Positions 16,952 to 26,361 of a DNA stretch of 64,000 bases are shown in pieces. The notes below the pieces were generated by a model. The model did not search any database. It was not told the DNA's origin and saw only the letters and a program-made list of their open reading frames with translations. The stretch is from the NCBI GenBank assembly GCA_015067175.1, contig SVMX01000005.1:124001-188000 (forward strand). The letters are read 5' to 3'. How positions within the stretch are numbered: position 1 is the first letter of the stretch; the number at the start of each line of letters is the position of its first letter. A program made the translations under genes and the position numbers. Source of the DNA: Oscillospiraceae bacterium. Lineage in GTDB: Bacteria > Bacillota > Clostridia > Oscillospirales > Ruminococcaceae.

Positions 16952-16985
16952 TTCCTAACCGAATTAACATCTTATTCTAAAACGC

Positions 16986-17016
16986 ATGACCTCCCCGAAA
17001 GGGGAGGTTTTTGTTT
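16986..17016 (+). terminator. Rho-independent terminator after the cohesin-like gene
   Basis: The stem CCTCCCC-GAAA-GGGGAGG is followed by TTTTTG. The rest of the gap to 17253 is AT-rich with no gene seen. Confidence 0.88.
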
Positions 17017-17253
17017 GCTCCGCGAAGTAGAAAACGCGGAGCTATTTTTGTCTAAAACGCCGAAAACGATTACTCGCTACACTTGTGCGCCCGTGTGGTT
17101 TTTTGAGGCGTTCAATATCTTGTGGATTTTAAAAAGTATTGCGCTGTTTTTAATCAAAATATTGGTTTAGGTGAACTATCTAAATGCACGGCAGGGCAGT
17201 AATTTTTAGGGTTTGGGATTTTATATAATATGCATAAAAAAATTCAAATCTTA

Positions 17254-17282
17254 TTGACATCAAGGTATAAATTTGATATAAT
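17254..17282 (+). promoter_or_regulatory. Consensus sigma-A promoter of the 17-31 kb transport cluster
   Basis: A full-consensus -35 TTGACA (17254-17259), 17-base spacer and -10 TATAAT (17277-17282), 75 bases before the first ATPase gene. No other equally good promoter was found inside the cluster by eye. Confidence 0.85.
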
Positions 17283-17357
17283 TATTACGGTATATATGAT
17301 AGCGGTGTTGTGCCCTGTGCAGATCATCGCCGCTTTTGTGCGGACGAAAGGATCGTT

Positions 17358-18083
17358 ATGGACTATATTTTAGAAGCAAAAAACGTCTGCATGGACTTTC
17401 ATATCGGCGACGGCAGTGTTGTCCATGCACTAAAAGGCATCAACCTGCAGATACAGCCGAATAAGCTGTCGGTGCTGCGCGGCCGTTCAGGTTCGGGCAA
17501 GACGACACTTATTAATATACTCGGTGCGTTGGACAGACCAACTTCGGGAGAGGTTTCTTTCCTCACTCGTGATAACGATATCACAAAGCTTCCCGATTCT
17601 GCGAGGGATAAGCTGCGACGCTGTGATATGGCGTTTGTGTTCCAGTCTGTTGCGCTGATTTCGACAATGACGGCTTTTGAGAACGTTGAGTTTGCGCTGA
17701 GGCTGAAAAAAATGCCTTATCGGGAGCGCGCTCAGCGAGCTAAACAAGCTCTCATACAGGTGGGACTTGAAAAGCGTATGCACCATCGCCCGGGCGAGAT
17801 GTCGGGTGGTGAGCAGCAGCGTGTTGCGATTGCAAGAGCGATTGCGACCTCACCAAAAATAATCTTCGCTGACGAGCCTACGGCAGAGCTTGACTCGCCA
17901 ACGGGCTTTGCGGTGATGAAGCTGTTCCGCGAGCTTGTAAAGGATAACGACCTTACAATAGTGATGACGACACATGATACGTCGATGATGGAGGTTGCTG
18001 ATATCGTTTACACACTGGAAGATGGAGTTATAAGCGACATTACCGAGAATAATGTGACGGATACGGAGGGTTCAGATGCCTAA
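17358..18083 (+). CDS. ABC transporter ATP-binding protein (LolD/MacB size)
   Basis: A 241-residue stand-alone ABC ATPase. Walker A is GRSGSGKTT, the Q-loop lies in VFQSVAL, the signature is MSGGEQQRVAIARA, Walker B is IIFADEPTAELD and the H-loop His is in TTHDTSM. The length and motifs fit the LolD/MacB/FtsE group, and there is no C-terminal regulatory domain as in MalK-type sugar ATPases. No FtsX/MacB-type permease is in this window; the next membrane partners are MalF/MalG-type. The ATG at 17358 follows GAAAGGAT; an earlier in-frame ATG lies in the leader without a ribosome binding site. It overlaps the next ATPase gene by 8 bases. Confidence 0.9.
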   Translation: MDYILEAKNVCMDFHIGDGSVVHALKGINLQIQPNKLSVLRGRSGSGKTTLINILGALDRPTSGEVSFLTRDNDITKLPDSARDKLRRCDMAFVFQSVALISTMTAFENVEFALRLKKMPYRERAQRAKQALIQVGLEKRMHHRPGEMSGGEQQRVAIARAIATSPKIIFADEPTAELDSPTGFAVMKLFRELVKDNDLTIVMTTHDTSMMEVADIVYTLEDGVISDITENNVTDTEGSDA

Positions 18084-18987
18084 AAAAGTCATGCTGGCGC
18101 CGCCCGAAAACGTCATGGTTCAGGCGGACAATCTTGTTAAGATATACAAATCCTCCGATGTAGAGGTCATGGCACTTCAGGGGCTTGACCTTACGGTGGA
18201 GCGCGGCGAGCTTATGGGCATCGTCGGCGCAAGCGGCAGCGGTAAATCTACACTGCTAAATATGCTCGGCGGACTTGACCGTCCCTCCGCAGGCAGCCTT
18301 TTCGTTGACGGAAAGGATATGCTGAAATTCACCGAGAAGGATTTTATCGACTACAAAAGAAAAACGGTTGGGTTTGTGTGGCAGAATAATGCGCGCAACC
18401 TTATTCCGTATTTAACGGCTCAGCAAAACGTTGAGATGCCGCTGCTGCTCTCGGGTTTTTCGGGAAGGCGGCAGAGAGCCTCCGAGCTGCTTGATATGGT
18501 GGGATTGTCTCACCGAAAAAACAGCAGGCTTGATCAGATGTCAGGTGGTGAACAGCAGAGAGTTGCGATAGCAATTGCGCTTTCCAACAATCCGAAGCTG
18601 CTTCTTGCCGACGAGCCGACAGGCTCAGTTGATACAGCCACAGCAAAGCTCATTCTCGATGTTTTTCGCGAACTCAACAAGGTCATGGGCGTTACCATTA
18701 TAATAGTAACGCATGATACAAAGCTTTCAGCTCAGATCGACAGAGTTGTTGCGATACGCGACGGCAAAACATCGTCCGAGCTTGTGCGTAAATCCTCTGT
18801 GATGAAGTCATTCGGACAGCTCACCGAGGAAGCAGCCGACGCAGGTCATGAGGAGCTGTCAGTCCTCGACCGTGCAGGTCGTCTGCAGATCCCAAAAGAA
18901 TATCTCGAAGAGCTTGGGCTCAAAGGCGGCGATAAGGTCCGCGTTGAGCTTGAGGACGGACGGATATGTATTTATCCTCGTTTGTGA
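18076..18987 (+). CDS. ABC transporter ATP-binding protein with AbrB-like C-terminal tail
   Basis: A 303-residue ABC ATPase. The core (about 15-235) has Walker A GASGSGKST, signature MSGGEQQRVAIAIA and Walker B LLLADEPTGSVD. After it comes a ~60-residue tail whose last part, LDRAGRLQIPKEYLEELGL followed by a KVRVELEDGRICIYP strand run, has the form of an AbrB/MazE swapped-hairpin domain. Such domains usually bind DNA or dimerise; here it may mediate ATPase pairing or regulation. It overlaps the first ATPase gene and is 81 bases before the solute-binding protein gene, which suggests the two ATPases act as a heterodimer. Confidence 0.85.
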   Translation: MPKKVMLAPPENVMVQADNLVKIYKSSDVEVMALQGLDLTVERGELMGIVGASGSGKSTLLNMLGGLDRPSAGSLFVDGKDMLKFTEKDFIDYKRKTVGFVWQNNARNLIPYLTAQQNVEMPLLLSGFSGRRQRASELLDMVGLSHRKNSRLDQMSGGEQQRVAIAIALSNNPKLLLADEPTGSVDTATAKLILDVFRELNKVMGVTIIIVTHDTKLSAQIDRVVAIRDGKTSSELVRKSSVMKSFGQLTEEAADAGHEELSVLDRAGRLQIPKEYLEELGLKGGDKVRVELEDGRICIYPRL

Positions 18988-19002
18988 GGAACAAATTTGT
19001 GA

Positions 19003-19028
19003 TCCATCGGGTGGGAGAAGCCCGATTG
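19003..19028 (+). promoter_or_regulatory. Small intercistronic hairpin
   Basis: The inverted repeat CATCGGG / CCCGATTG lies between the second ATPase gene and the solute-binding protein gene. It lacks a T-run. Confidence 0.35.
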
Positions 19029-19068
19029 TGATATGCTGCAATACAGTCTAGGAAAGGTGGAAAATACT

Positions 19069-22008
19069 GTGGCAAAAAACCATACCACGAAGCTGAAGAA
19101 ATTTACATCATTGTTTTTGTCTGCAATGATGGTTGCTTCCTCTTTTCAGCTTCAGATGACTATCGGAGCGTCTGCTGAGGAAGAGCAGAACACTACCTTA
19201 GCATCATCTTCGGTCAGCGCTGAAAATGTAGGCATGACCAGCAGAGAAAGCGCTTATAAGAACTACATAGCAAAGTACGCTGACGCGGAAAAGCCCATGG
19301 AGGAAATAGTTGTAGACATTCTCAACTATGAGGCCTCCGACGGTGCGGTTACCGAAGTGGTAAACCACGAGGGCAAGGAGAACTGCGTTTCATGGCTTGA
19401 CAGCGAGGGTACCATCACTTGGTCCTTTAATGTCAAAAAGGCAGGTCTTTACAACCTTGAGATGCTTTACTATCCCGTGGCAAGCACCAATACGACCGTT
19501 GAGGTTTCGCTTCGCATAGACGGCGAAAACCCCTTTGACGAGGTAAAGCTTGTTGAGCTTGATCGTTATTGGCACAGTGAAACAGCCATCGGATATGACG
19601 CAAGACAGAAAAACCAGAAGCGTCCTCCTCAGGTGGAGTACGACTGCTGGGTGACATATCCCATTAAGGATAAGGACGGTCTTATCAATACACCGTACTT
19701 CTTCTACCTTTCCGAGGGTGAACATACAATTTCCCTTGATGGCGTTAAGACAAATATCTACATGAACGGTATGCGCTTCTTCAATACTGAGGAGCTTCCG
19801 TCCTATGCAGACATAGCGCCCACTCAGGATCAGATCAACAACACTCCCGCAAGCACAGCAGGAACAGCTATCCTGTTCGAGGCGGAGTCTCCTCTGTACA
19901 CGTCTTCCTCTACGTTGTACCCCACTTATGACAGAACAGATTATAATGTAAGCCCCTCTCACCCTGTAAACAAGCGTTACAACACGCTTGGTACAGATAC
20001 TTGGGATCAGGCTACTCAGTCGGTTTGCTGGGAATTTGAGGTTCCCGCCGACGGATACTACACCATCAGAATGAAGGCTCGTCAAAGCACCATGCGTGGT
20101 TTCTTCTCCAACAGACGAGTTTACATCAACGGCGTGGTTCCCTGCAAGGAGCTTGACTGCATAAAGGTTAAGTATGATCCCAACTGGCAGACAGTTGAGC
20201 TTTGCGACGCAGACGGCAATCCCATCTACGTTGAACTTAAGGCAGGCAAGAACCAGATCATGCTTGAAGCTATCCCCGGCGATATCGGTCAGGTTATGCA
20301 GCGCCTTGATGACCTTATTTTCGAGCTTAACTACTACTATAGACGTATTCTGATGATCACAGGTCCTTCTCCCGACGAATACAACGACTACTATCTCGAC
20401 GACCAGATCCCCGAGCTGCTCGATGTATTCCAGAACGCTATCGATACTCTCTATGCTGAAAAGAAGGGTATTGAAGAGCTGACAGGTGAAGGCTCTGAGG
20501 CATCTACACTTCAGACAATGGCTGTTATTCTCCAGATGGCTGTTGATGAGCCCGATGATATCCCCATGATGCTCTCCAGTATTAAGGATCAGATATCAGC
20601 AGTTTCTGCTTGGATGCGTGACTATCGCGACCAGCCCCTCGAGCTCGACTATATCGAGGTTAAATCCGTACATGATCAGTATAAGGACGCAAGCTCCAAT
20701 TTCTTCTCTTCCTTTGCGTTCGGCTTCCAGGCATTTATAGGCTCCTTCTTTGAGGACTACACATCTATTTCCGATTCCACGACACAGGCGCTCAATGTTT
20801 GGGTATCCCTCGGTCGTGACCAGGCTACTGTTGTAAACGAGCTTGTAAGCTCCGAGTACAACCCCAACCACTCCACACAGATCGCGATCAGCCTTGTACA
20901 GGGCGCTGTGCTTGAGGCAACTCTCGCAGGCAAGGGTCCTGAGGTTGCACTGTTCATCGGCGGCGACTTCCCTGTAGTTTGTGCTTCCAGAGGTCTGCTC
21001 GTTAATATGAAGGGCTTCACCGACTATGATGAAGTAGTTTCCAGATTCAGCGAGGACGTTACAACGCTGTATGAATTCAACGATGGCGTTTACGGTATCC
21101 CGCTGACACAGAACTTCCCGATGCTGTTCTATCGTACCGACGTTCTTGAAGAACTCGGCTATGACGCTCCTCCCGAGTCTTGGGACGCACTTATCGAAAT
21201 GCTCCCCGACCTGCAGAGAAAGTACCTTGAGGTAGGTCTTATTCTTCCCTCCAATGTATCCTCTCAGGTATTTGATGCCGGTAACACATTCGTTCTTCTT
21301 ATGAACCAGACCGGTCAGAGCTTCTACACAGAGAATCAGCACGCAACAACATTTGACACAGAGGCTGCGGTCGATGCATTTACAAGATGGACTAAGTTCT
21401 ACACTGTATATGACTTTGACCAGACCTACGACGCATTTACAAGATTCAGAACAGGTGAGATGCCCATTCTGGTGCAGAACTACACCTTCTATAACCAGCT
21501 TAATGTAGCAGCTCCCGAAATAAAGGGTCTGTGGGATTTCACGCACGTTCCCGGCACATACAGAACTGACGAGAACGGAAAGACATTCCTCGATTACACC
21601 GCAAACTCCGGTTCTGCGGGTGCAGTTATCTTCCAGTCCTGCTCCGATAAGCAGGCCGCTTGGGACTTCATCAAGTGGTTCACCGAAACAGAAACACAGG
21701 TAGAGTATGGTAAGACCATTGAGGCTATCATGGGCCCGCTCGGTCGTTACGATACCGCAAACCTTGAAGCTCTTTCAAGACTCAACTGGTCTACAGCCGA
21801 GCACGCTAAGATAAGCGATCAGATGGCTCATCTGCAGGAGATACCGATCATTCCTGCTTCCTACGCTGTAACTCGTAACGTATACAACGCGTTCAGAGCG
21901 GTTGTAAACAACCAGAAGAACCCCAGATATGAGCTCAGCTCTTACAATAGAGATATCAACAATGAGATCGTAAGAAAGCTGAAGGAGCTTGGCTTCTACG
22001 AGGAGTGA
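19069..22008 (+). CDS. Large extracellular solute-binding protein with N-terminal carbohydrate-binding-like modules
   Basis: A 979-residue exported protein starting at a GTG preceded by GGAAAGGTGG; the earlier ATG at 19033 has no binding site. A signal peptide (about 10-38, ending near GASA) lacks a lipobox cysteine, so it is not an evident lipoprotein. Two sandwich-like modules follow: about 50-245 (with LDSEGTITWSFNV and YLSEGEHTISLDGVK) and about 265-430 (ILFEAESPLY, GYYTIRMKARQ), the latter like CBM6/35-type domains. A helical stretch (about 440-550) leads to a family 1 solute-binding domain (about 575-960; LVNMKGFTDYDE, YGIPLTQNFPMLFYRTDVL, AWDFIKWFTE). It should deliver oligosaccharides to the permeases just downstream; the sugar is unknown. 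Confidence 0.85.
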   Translation: MAKNHTTKLKKFTSLFLSAMMVASSFQLQMTIGASAEEEQNTTLASSSVSAENVGMTSRESAYKNYIAKYADAEKPMEEIVVDILNYEASDGAVTEVVNHEGKENCVSWLDSEGTITWSFNVKKAGLYNLEMLYYPVASTNTTVEVSLRIDGENPFDEVKLVELDRYWHSETAIGYDARQKNQKRPPQVEYDCWVTYPIKDKDGLINTPYFFYLSEGEHTISLDGVKTNIYMNGMRFFNTEELPSYADIAPTQDQINNTPASTAGTAILFEAESPLYTSSSTLYPTYDRTDYNVSPSHPVNKRYNTLGTDTWDQATQSVCWEFEVPADGYYTIRMKARQSTMRGFFSNRRVYINGVVPCKELDCIKVKYDPNWQTVELCDADGNPIYVELKAGKNQIMLEAIPGDIGQVMQRLDDLIFELNYYYRRILMITGPSPDEYNDYYLDDQIPELLDVFQNAIDTLYAEKKGIEELTGEGSEASTLQTMAVILQMAVDEPDDIPMMLSSIKDQISAVSAWMRDYRDQPLELDYIEVKSVHDQYKDASSNFFSSFAFGFQAFIGSFFEDYTSISDSTTQALNVWVSLGRDQATVVNELVSSEYNPNHSTQIAISLVQGAVLEATLAGKGPEVALFIGGDFPVVCASRGLLVNMKGFTDYDEVVSRFSEDVTTLYEFNDGVYGIPLTQNFPMLFYRTDVLEELGYDAPPESWDALIEMLPDLQRKYLEVGLILPSNVSSQVFDAGNTFVLLMNQTGQSFYTENQHATTFDTEAAVDAFTRWTKFYTVYDFDQTYDAFTRFRTGEMPILVQNYTFYNQLNVAAPEIKGLWDFTHVPGTYRTDENGKTFLDYTANSGSAGAVIFQSCSDKQAAWDFIKWFTETETQVEYGKTIEAIMGPLGRYDTANLEALSRLNWSTAEHAKISDQMAHLQEIPIIPASYAVTRNVYNAFRAVVNNQKNPRYELSSYNRDINNEIVRKLKELGFYEE

Positions 22009-22010
22009 TA

Positions 22011-22048
22011 GCTTTTCCGGATAATTCCGGAAGAGCAGGCGCTCTTTT
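22011..22048 (+). promoter_or_regulatory. Overlapping alternative hairpins between binding protein and permease
   Basis: Stem 1, GCTTTTCCGG / CCGGAAGAGC (22011-22036), and stem 2, AAGAGC / GCTCTT followed by TTCAAT (22030-22046), share the same AAGAGC bases, so only one can form. Stem 2 resembles a weak terminator. This would favour more binding protein than permease mRNA. Confidence 0.5.
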
Positions 22049-22072
22049 CAATAAAAATTAGGAGGAATCAGT

Positions 22073-23011
22073 TTGTTCGGTAAAGAAAAAACGCAGTATA
22101 TCGAAGACAGTAAATTTCGCTATACGATGCGTGAAATGAAAAAGAACGGCAGTGCTTACATACTGGCGCTTCCGTACTTCCTGCTGTTCCTGGTATTCAC
22201 GGGTATTCCTGTTCTTATCTCCCTGCCTATCGGCTTCACCAGCTTCAACATGGTGCAGTTCCCTACATGGGTGGGTCTGAATAACTTCTATACTCTGTTC
22301 CTCGGGGACGACGTTTTCCTTATTGCTATCCAGAATACCTTGGTATTCGCTATCATCACAGGTCCTGTGAGCTATATTCTCTGCTTCCTGCTCGCATGGC
22401 TTATCAACGAGATGCCCGGTGCGCTTAAAACTGTATTTACATACATCTTCTACGCACCCACACTGGCAGGTAACATCTTCGCAACCTGGCAGCTCATCTT
22501 CTCGGGCGATACCTACGGCTTCCTTAACTCCACACTGATGGATCTCGGTCTTATCAAGGGTCCTCAGCAGTGGCTGACAGACGCAAGATATATCCTCATG
22601 TGCGTTATCGTCGTACAGATGTGGATGTCCCTCGGTGCAGGCTTCCTGTCGCTTCGTGCGGGCTTCCAGGGTATTGATAAATCCGGCTACGAGGCAGGCG
22701 CTATCGAGGGTATCAAAAACCGCTGGCAGGAACTGCTTTACATTACGATCCCCAGCATGGGTCCGCAGCTTCTGTTTGCGGCTGTAATGCAGATCACAGC
22801 TTCCTTTACGGCAGGCGACATCGGACGTTCGCTTACCGCATTCCCCTCTACAGACTACGCAGCGCACACGATCATGACTCACGCATTTGACTATGGTTCC
22901 ATAAGATATGAGATGGGTTATGCCTGCGCGATCTGCTTCCTGCTGTTCCTGATCATGATGCTCGTAAACAACGTAATACGCAAGGCTATGAGCGGAATTT
23001 TGGATACTTAA
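22073..23011 (+). CDS. Sugar ABC transporter permease, MalF/UgpA type (first pair)
   Basis: A 312-residue protein with six membrane segments. The conserved cytoplasmic EAA loop reads EAGAIEGIKNRWQELL followed by ITIPSMGP (about residues 205-230), the site where the ATPase docks. It starts at a TTG preceded by AGGAGGA; no better ATG exists nearby. It is followed 12 bases later by the MalG-type partner. In this cluster the ATPases available are not MalK-type, so which ATPase powers it is an open question. Confidence 0.92.
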   Translation: MFGKEKTQYIEDSKFRYTMREMKKNGSAYILALPYFLLFLVFTGIPVLISLPIGFTSFNMVQFPTWVGLNNFYTLFLGDDVFLIAIQNTLVFAIITGPVSYILCFLLAWLINEMPGALKTVFTYIFYAPTLAGNIFATWQLIFSGDTYGFLNSTLMDLGLIKGPQQWLTDARYILMCVIVVQMWMSLGAGFLSLRAGFQGIDKSGYEAGAIEGIKNRWQELLYITIPSMGPQLLFAAVMQITASFTAGDIGRSLTAFPSTDYAAHTIMTHAFDYGSIRYEMGYACAICFLLFLIMMLVNNVIRKAMSGILDT

Positions 23012-23023
23012 GGAGGACAGAAT

Positions 23024-23884
23024 ATGCGTATTATACAAAGAAGAAAAAGGTGGGGAGGCTCACGCGGAGGCGATATCGCGATCTTTATCGTGCTGTGCCT
23101 TATCGGCGTGTTCATGCTCTTCCCGATTTACCTGTCTGTTATCCAGTCGATAAAGCCCGTTGAGGAACTGTTCGTGTTCCCTCCGAAGCTTTATGTACAG
23201 CGTCCCACCTCGCAGAACTTTGAGGATATGCTCAAGGTTGCAGGTAGCTTGGACGTTCCCTTCTCCAGATATGTATTCAACTCCATATTCGTATCTGTTG
23301 TTGTAACAGTTGCACAGCTCTTCCTTTCCTCCTCCGCAGCTTATGTACTTTCCAAGGTTAAGGCTCCCGGCGTTAAGGCAATGAACAAGGTCATTGAGAT
23401 CGCGCTGCTGTTTACATCTTCCGTTACATACATCGTACAGTATATCGTAATGGCAACGCTTGGTATGATCGACACATACTGGGCAATCACGCTGCCGTAT
23501 ATCGCAACTCCGATGGGTCTGTTCCTCATGAAGCAGTTCATGGGTCAGATACCCGAGAGTATGATAGAAGCGGCAAAGCTTGACGGCGCAAGCCACATGA
23601 GAGTCTGCTGGCAGATAGTAATGCCCAACGTTAAGCCTGCTTGGCTGACGCTGATGATATTCGCTTTCCAGGGCGCTTGGCAGATCACAGGTTATCTCTT
23701 CGTTTATAGCGAGCAGTTAAAGCCTATACCGATCGTTATGCAGCAGATCGCTGCAGCCGGTATCGCCAGAACAGGCGTTTCTTCGGCAACGGTAGTTGTG
23801 CTGATGCTCCCCCCGATGATATTGTTCCTTATCCTGCAATCCAACGTTGTTGAAACGATGGCTCACTCAGGTCTTAAGGATTGA
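23024..23884 (+). CDS. Carbohydrate ABC transporter permease, MalG type (first pair)
   Basis: A 286-residue protein with six predicted membrane segments. The EAA loop reads MIEAAKLDGASHMRVCW followed by VMPNVKP (about 180-205), the canonical form. The start follows AAGGAGGACAG. It pairs with the MalF-type gene just upstream to form the membrane channel of a CUT1-type importer. Confidence 0.93.
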   Translation: MRIIQRRKRWGGSRGGDIAIFIVLCLIGVFMLFPIYLSVIQSIKPVEELFVFPPKLYVQRPTSQNFEDMLKVAGSLDVPFSRYVFNSIFVSVVVTVAQLFLSSSAAYVLSKVKAPGVKAMNKVIEIALLFTSSVTYIVQYIVMATLGMIDTYWAITLPYIATPMGLFLMKQFMGQIPESMIEAAKLDGASHMRVCWQIVMPNVKPAWLTLMIFAFQGAWQITGYLFVYSEQLKPIPIVMQQIAAAGIARTGVSSATVVVLMLPPMILFLILQSNVVETMAHSGLKD

Positions 23885-23913
23885 TGAAATAATTAACGAA
23901 AGGATGATTTTGA

Positions 23914-25545
23914 GTGCCATCAATTAAGCGCATCGCAGCCCGTGCTGCGGCTGCGGTAATGGCTGCTGTTATGCTCGGCACCTGCGTTGCTTACGCAGAT
24001 GAGCCGTACGACGGCTACAACTACGACTGGTGGGAAGATCCGGTTCCTTCTCAGAACGGTTATGTTGTTGACAAGGTCATTACCGGTGCCGATATTGGCA
24101 TTGGCTCATTGAACGAGCCGTCCGATATGTTCATTTCGGACAGCGAGGAAATATATATCGCAGACACTGCGTACAAGAGTACGCTTACCCCTAACTTAAA
24201 GGGTAGAATCGTTATCACCGACAAGAACTTTAAGCTCAAGACCTCCGTTGAGTATCTGGACTTCTCCGATGTTCAGGATTGGGTCAACATGAAGAAGGAA
24301 GAGCTTGCTGAGAATGTTGCTGAGTACCAGAAGTGTACCGACCTCTACTTCGATGGTCCTACAGGTGTATTTGTAGATAACGATGATGTTGTTTATGTTG
24401 CAGATACCGCAAACGACCGCGTTGTTGCTTTTTCTGTAGAAGTTGACGACAGCGGCATCGGCTACGGCAAGGTTATCAGAGTATTCACAAGACCTGATTC
24501 CGATGTCTACGACGCAAAAACAACATTCAATCCCAGCAAGGTGCTGGTAGACGCGGCAGGTAACGTTTATATCTGTATCAAGTCTATCACAAAGGGTGCC
24601 GTTGTGTTCTCTAAGGACGGCGAGTTCAACGGTTATTTCGGTGCAAACCGAGTTGAGGCTACCGCTGATGTTCTTATGAACGCTTTCTGGAAGCTTATCT
24701 TCACACGTGAGCAGGTTAAGAAGATGCAGCGCAGCGTTCCTGTCGAGATATCTAACTTTGATATCGACGAGGACAACTTCATCTATACAGTAACCGAGTC
24801 CAAGACTGTTGAAACAGACGTTATCAAAAAGCTTAACTCCGCAGGTACAAATATCTTTATCAATCTCGGCTATTCCGATTACACATTCGGTGACGCGCTG
24901 ACAAAGTATTACCGCGGCCAGACATACTCCTCACAGATCACTGACGTTGATATCGGCGAGGGTGGAACCATCAACCTGCTTGACCTTAAGACAGGCCGTG
25001 TGTTCCAGTATGATAATGAGTGTAATCTGCTCTTTATCTTCGGTGGCAAGGGCTCGCAGAAGGGTACATTTACAACAGTAAATGCTGTTGAGAGCCTTGG
25101 CACAAAGGTATACGTTCTTGATGGACGTAAGGCAAGCGTAACTGTATTCAGACAGACTGAGTTCGGTGACCTCGTTCATGAGGCTATCACGCTGTTCAAC
25201 AGCGGTAAGTACGAAGAAGCTCGCGGACCTTGGCAGGAAGTACTCAGACGTGACTCCAACTACTGGCTGGCTTACATCGGTCTGGGTAACGCTTACCTCA
25301 ACGAGGGCGACTTCGAAACAGCTATGGAGTATTTCCTTTATAACTCCAGAAGCGGATATAATGACGCTTTCAAGGGCTGGCGAATGAACTTTATCAGAGA
25401 TAACTTCACAGTTATCGCTATCATAATCGTTGGTTCGCTTGTTCTCGTTTATGTAGTTGCTTCTCTCAGAGGCAAAGCAAAGGCAAAGAAGCGCGCTGAG
25501 GCAGAACGTCTGTTCAAGGCGCAGAATAAGGGAAGGGAGGACTAA
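23914..25545 (+). CDS. Membrane-anchored NHL-repeat protein with TPR
   Basis: A 543-residue protein starting at GTG after GAAAGGAT. A signal peptide (1-28, ending AYA) is followed by a beta-propeller-like region (about 45-400) with NHL motifs such as EPSDMFISDSEEIYIADTA and VYVADTANDRVVAF, then a TPR-type helix pair (about 415-470; YEEARGPWQEVLRRD, YWLAYIGLGNAYLNEGDFETA), one membrane segment at 498-519 and a basic cytoplasmic tail. The propeller and TPR would face outward. Its position between the permeases and the YIP1 gene suggests an accessory or assembly part of the transport complex; this is inference. Confidence 0.82.
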   Translation: MPSIKRIAARAAAAVMAAVMLGTCVAYADEPYDGYNYDWWEDPVPSQNGYVVDKVITGADIGIGSLNEPSDMFISDSEEIYIADTAYKSTLTPNLKGRIVITDKNFKLKTSVEYLDFSDVQDWVNMKKEELAENVAEYQKCTDLYFDGPTGVFVDNDDVVYVADTANDRVVAFSVEVDDSGIGYGKVIRVFTRPDSDVYDAKTTFNPSKVLVDAAGNVYICIKSITKGAVVFSKDGEFNGYFGANRVEATADVLMNAFWKLIFTREQVKKMQRSVPVEISNFDIDEDNFIYTVTESKTVETDVIKKLNSAGTNIFINLGYSDYTFGDALTKYYRGQTYSSQITDVDIGEGGTINLLDLKTGRVFQYDNECNLLFIFGGKGSQKGTFTTVNAVESLGTKVYVLDGRKASVTVFRQTEFGDLVHEAITLFNSGKYEEARGPWQEVLRRDSNYWLAYIGLGNAYLNEGDFETAMEYFLYNSRSGYNDAFKGWRMNFIRDNFTVIAIIIVGSLVLVYVVASLRGKAKAKKRAEAERLFKAQNKGRED

Positions 25546-25548
25546 ACG

Positions 25549-26313
25549 ATGAGATTTAATCTCGATATGCCAAAATGGAAATGGCCGTTTTACATCATGG
25601 TCCACCCTTTCGAGGGCTTTGAAGATCTCAGATGGAAGAAAGCCTACAGCATGAGAGTGGCATTGGTCATCGTTGCACTGTTCTTTATCGTGAGCGTGTG
25701 CGAACAGCTGATGACAGGCTTCCTCTTCAACCGCAACTATGTAAAGATATTCAACATTGTTCCTATCATTGTTCAGACGCTGGTAGTATTCTTTACATGG
25801 GTAATAGGCAACTGGGCATTGTGTACACTGTTCGATGGTGAAGGTACCATGAAAAACATCTGCGTTAATACCGCATATGCACTGGTTCCCATGCTCATCG
25901 GCAAGGTCATCAACATAATCCTCAGTAACTGCCTGCAAAACTCAGAATCTGCATTTATCGTGTTCGTATCGTATCTCACGATATTGTGGACGGCGATATT
26001 GCTGATATCGGGCATGAGAACGGTTCACCAGTATTCAATACCCAAAACCCTTCTGTTTATGCTGATCACGATCTTCGCAATGGTCGTTATCATCATACTG
26101 CTCGTACTTCTCGTTTCCCTTTTCCAGCAGGTATATGTATTTGTTTACTCTATCTACACAGAGCTGCTTTACAGATTCTCAAGTCTGGAGCCGACAACGC
26201 TGGTACTCATCATGATAGGCGCTGTCGTTCTGGTTGCTGCTATCGTCATCACAGCTTACACGCTGTATGAAAAGCACCAGCTCAAGAAGGAAATGAAAAA
26301 GCTTAAATCTTGA
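25549..26313 (+). CDS. YIP1 family integral membrane protein
   Basis: A 254-residue protein with an N-terminal cytoplasmic start (FYIMVHPFEGFEDLRWKK, the usual opening of bacterial YIP1 proteins) and about five membrane segments, including one long run around residues 155-200, then a Lys-rich end. Bacterial YIP1 proteins have no settled role. The gene starts 3 bases after the NHL/TPR gene stop, so the two are translationally linked and likely act together in the membrane. Confidence 0.85.
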   Translation: MRFNLDMPKWKWPFYIMVHPFEGFEDLRWKKAYSMRVALVIVALFFIVSVCEQLMTGFLFNRNYVKIFNIVPIIVQTLVVFFTWVIGNWALCTLFDGEGTMKNICVNTAYALVPMLIGKVINIILSNCLQNSESAFIVFVSYLTILWTAILLISGMRTVHQYSIPKTLLFMLITIFAMVVIIILLVLLVSLFQQVYVFVYSIYTELLYRFSSLEPTTLVLIMIGAVVLVAAIVITAYTLYEKHQLKKEMKKLKS

Positions 26314-26361
26314 TTGAACAGTAACTGATTAGGTTTTAATATTGAAAATGGTGGTGTAAAA

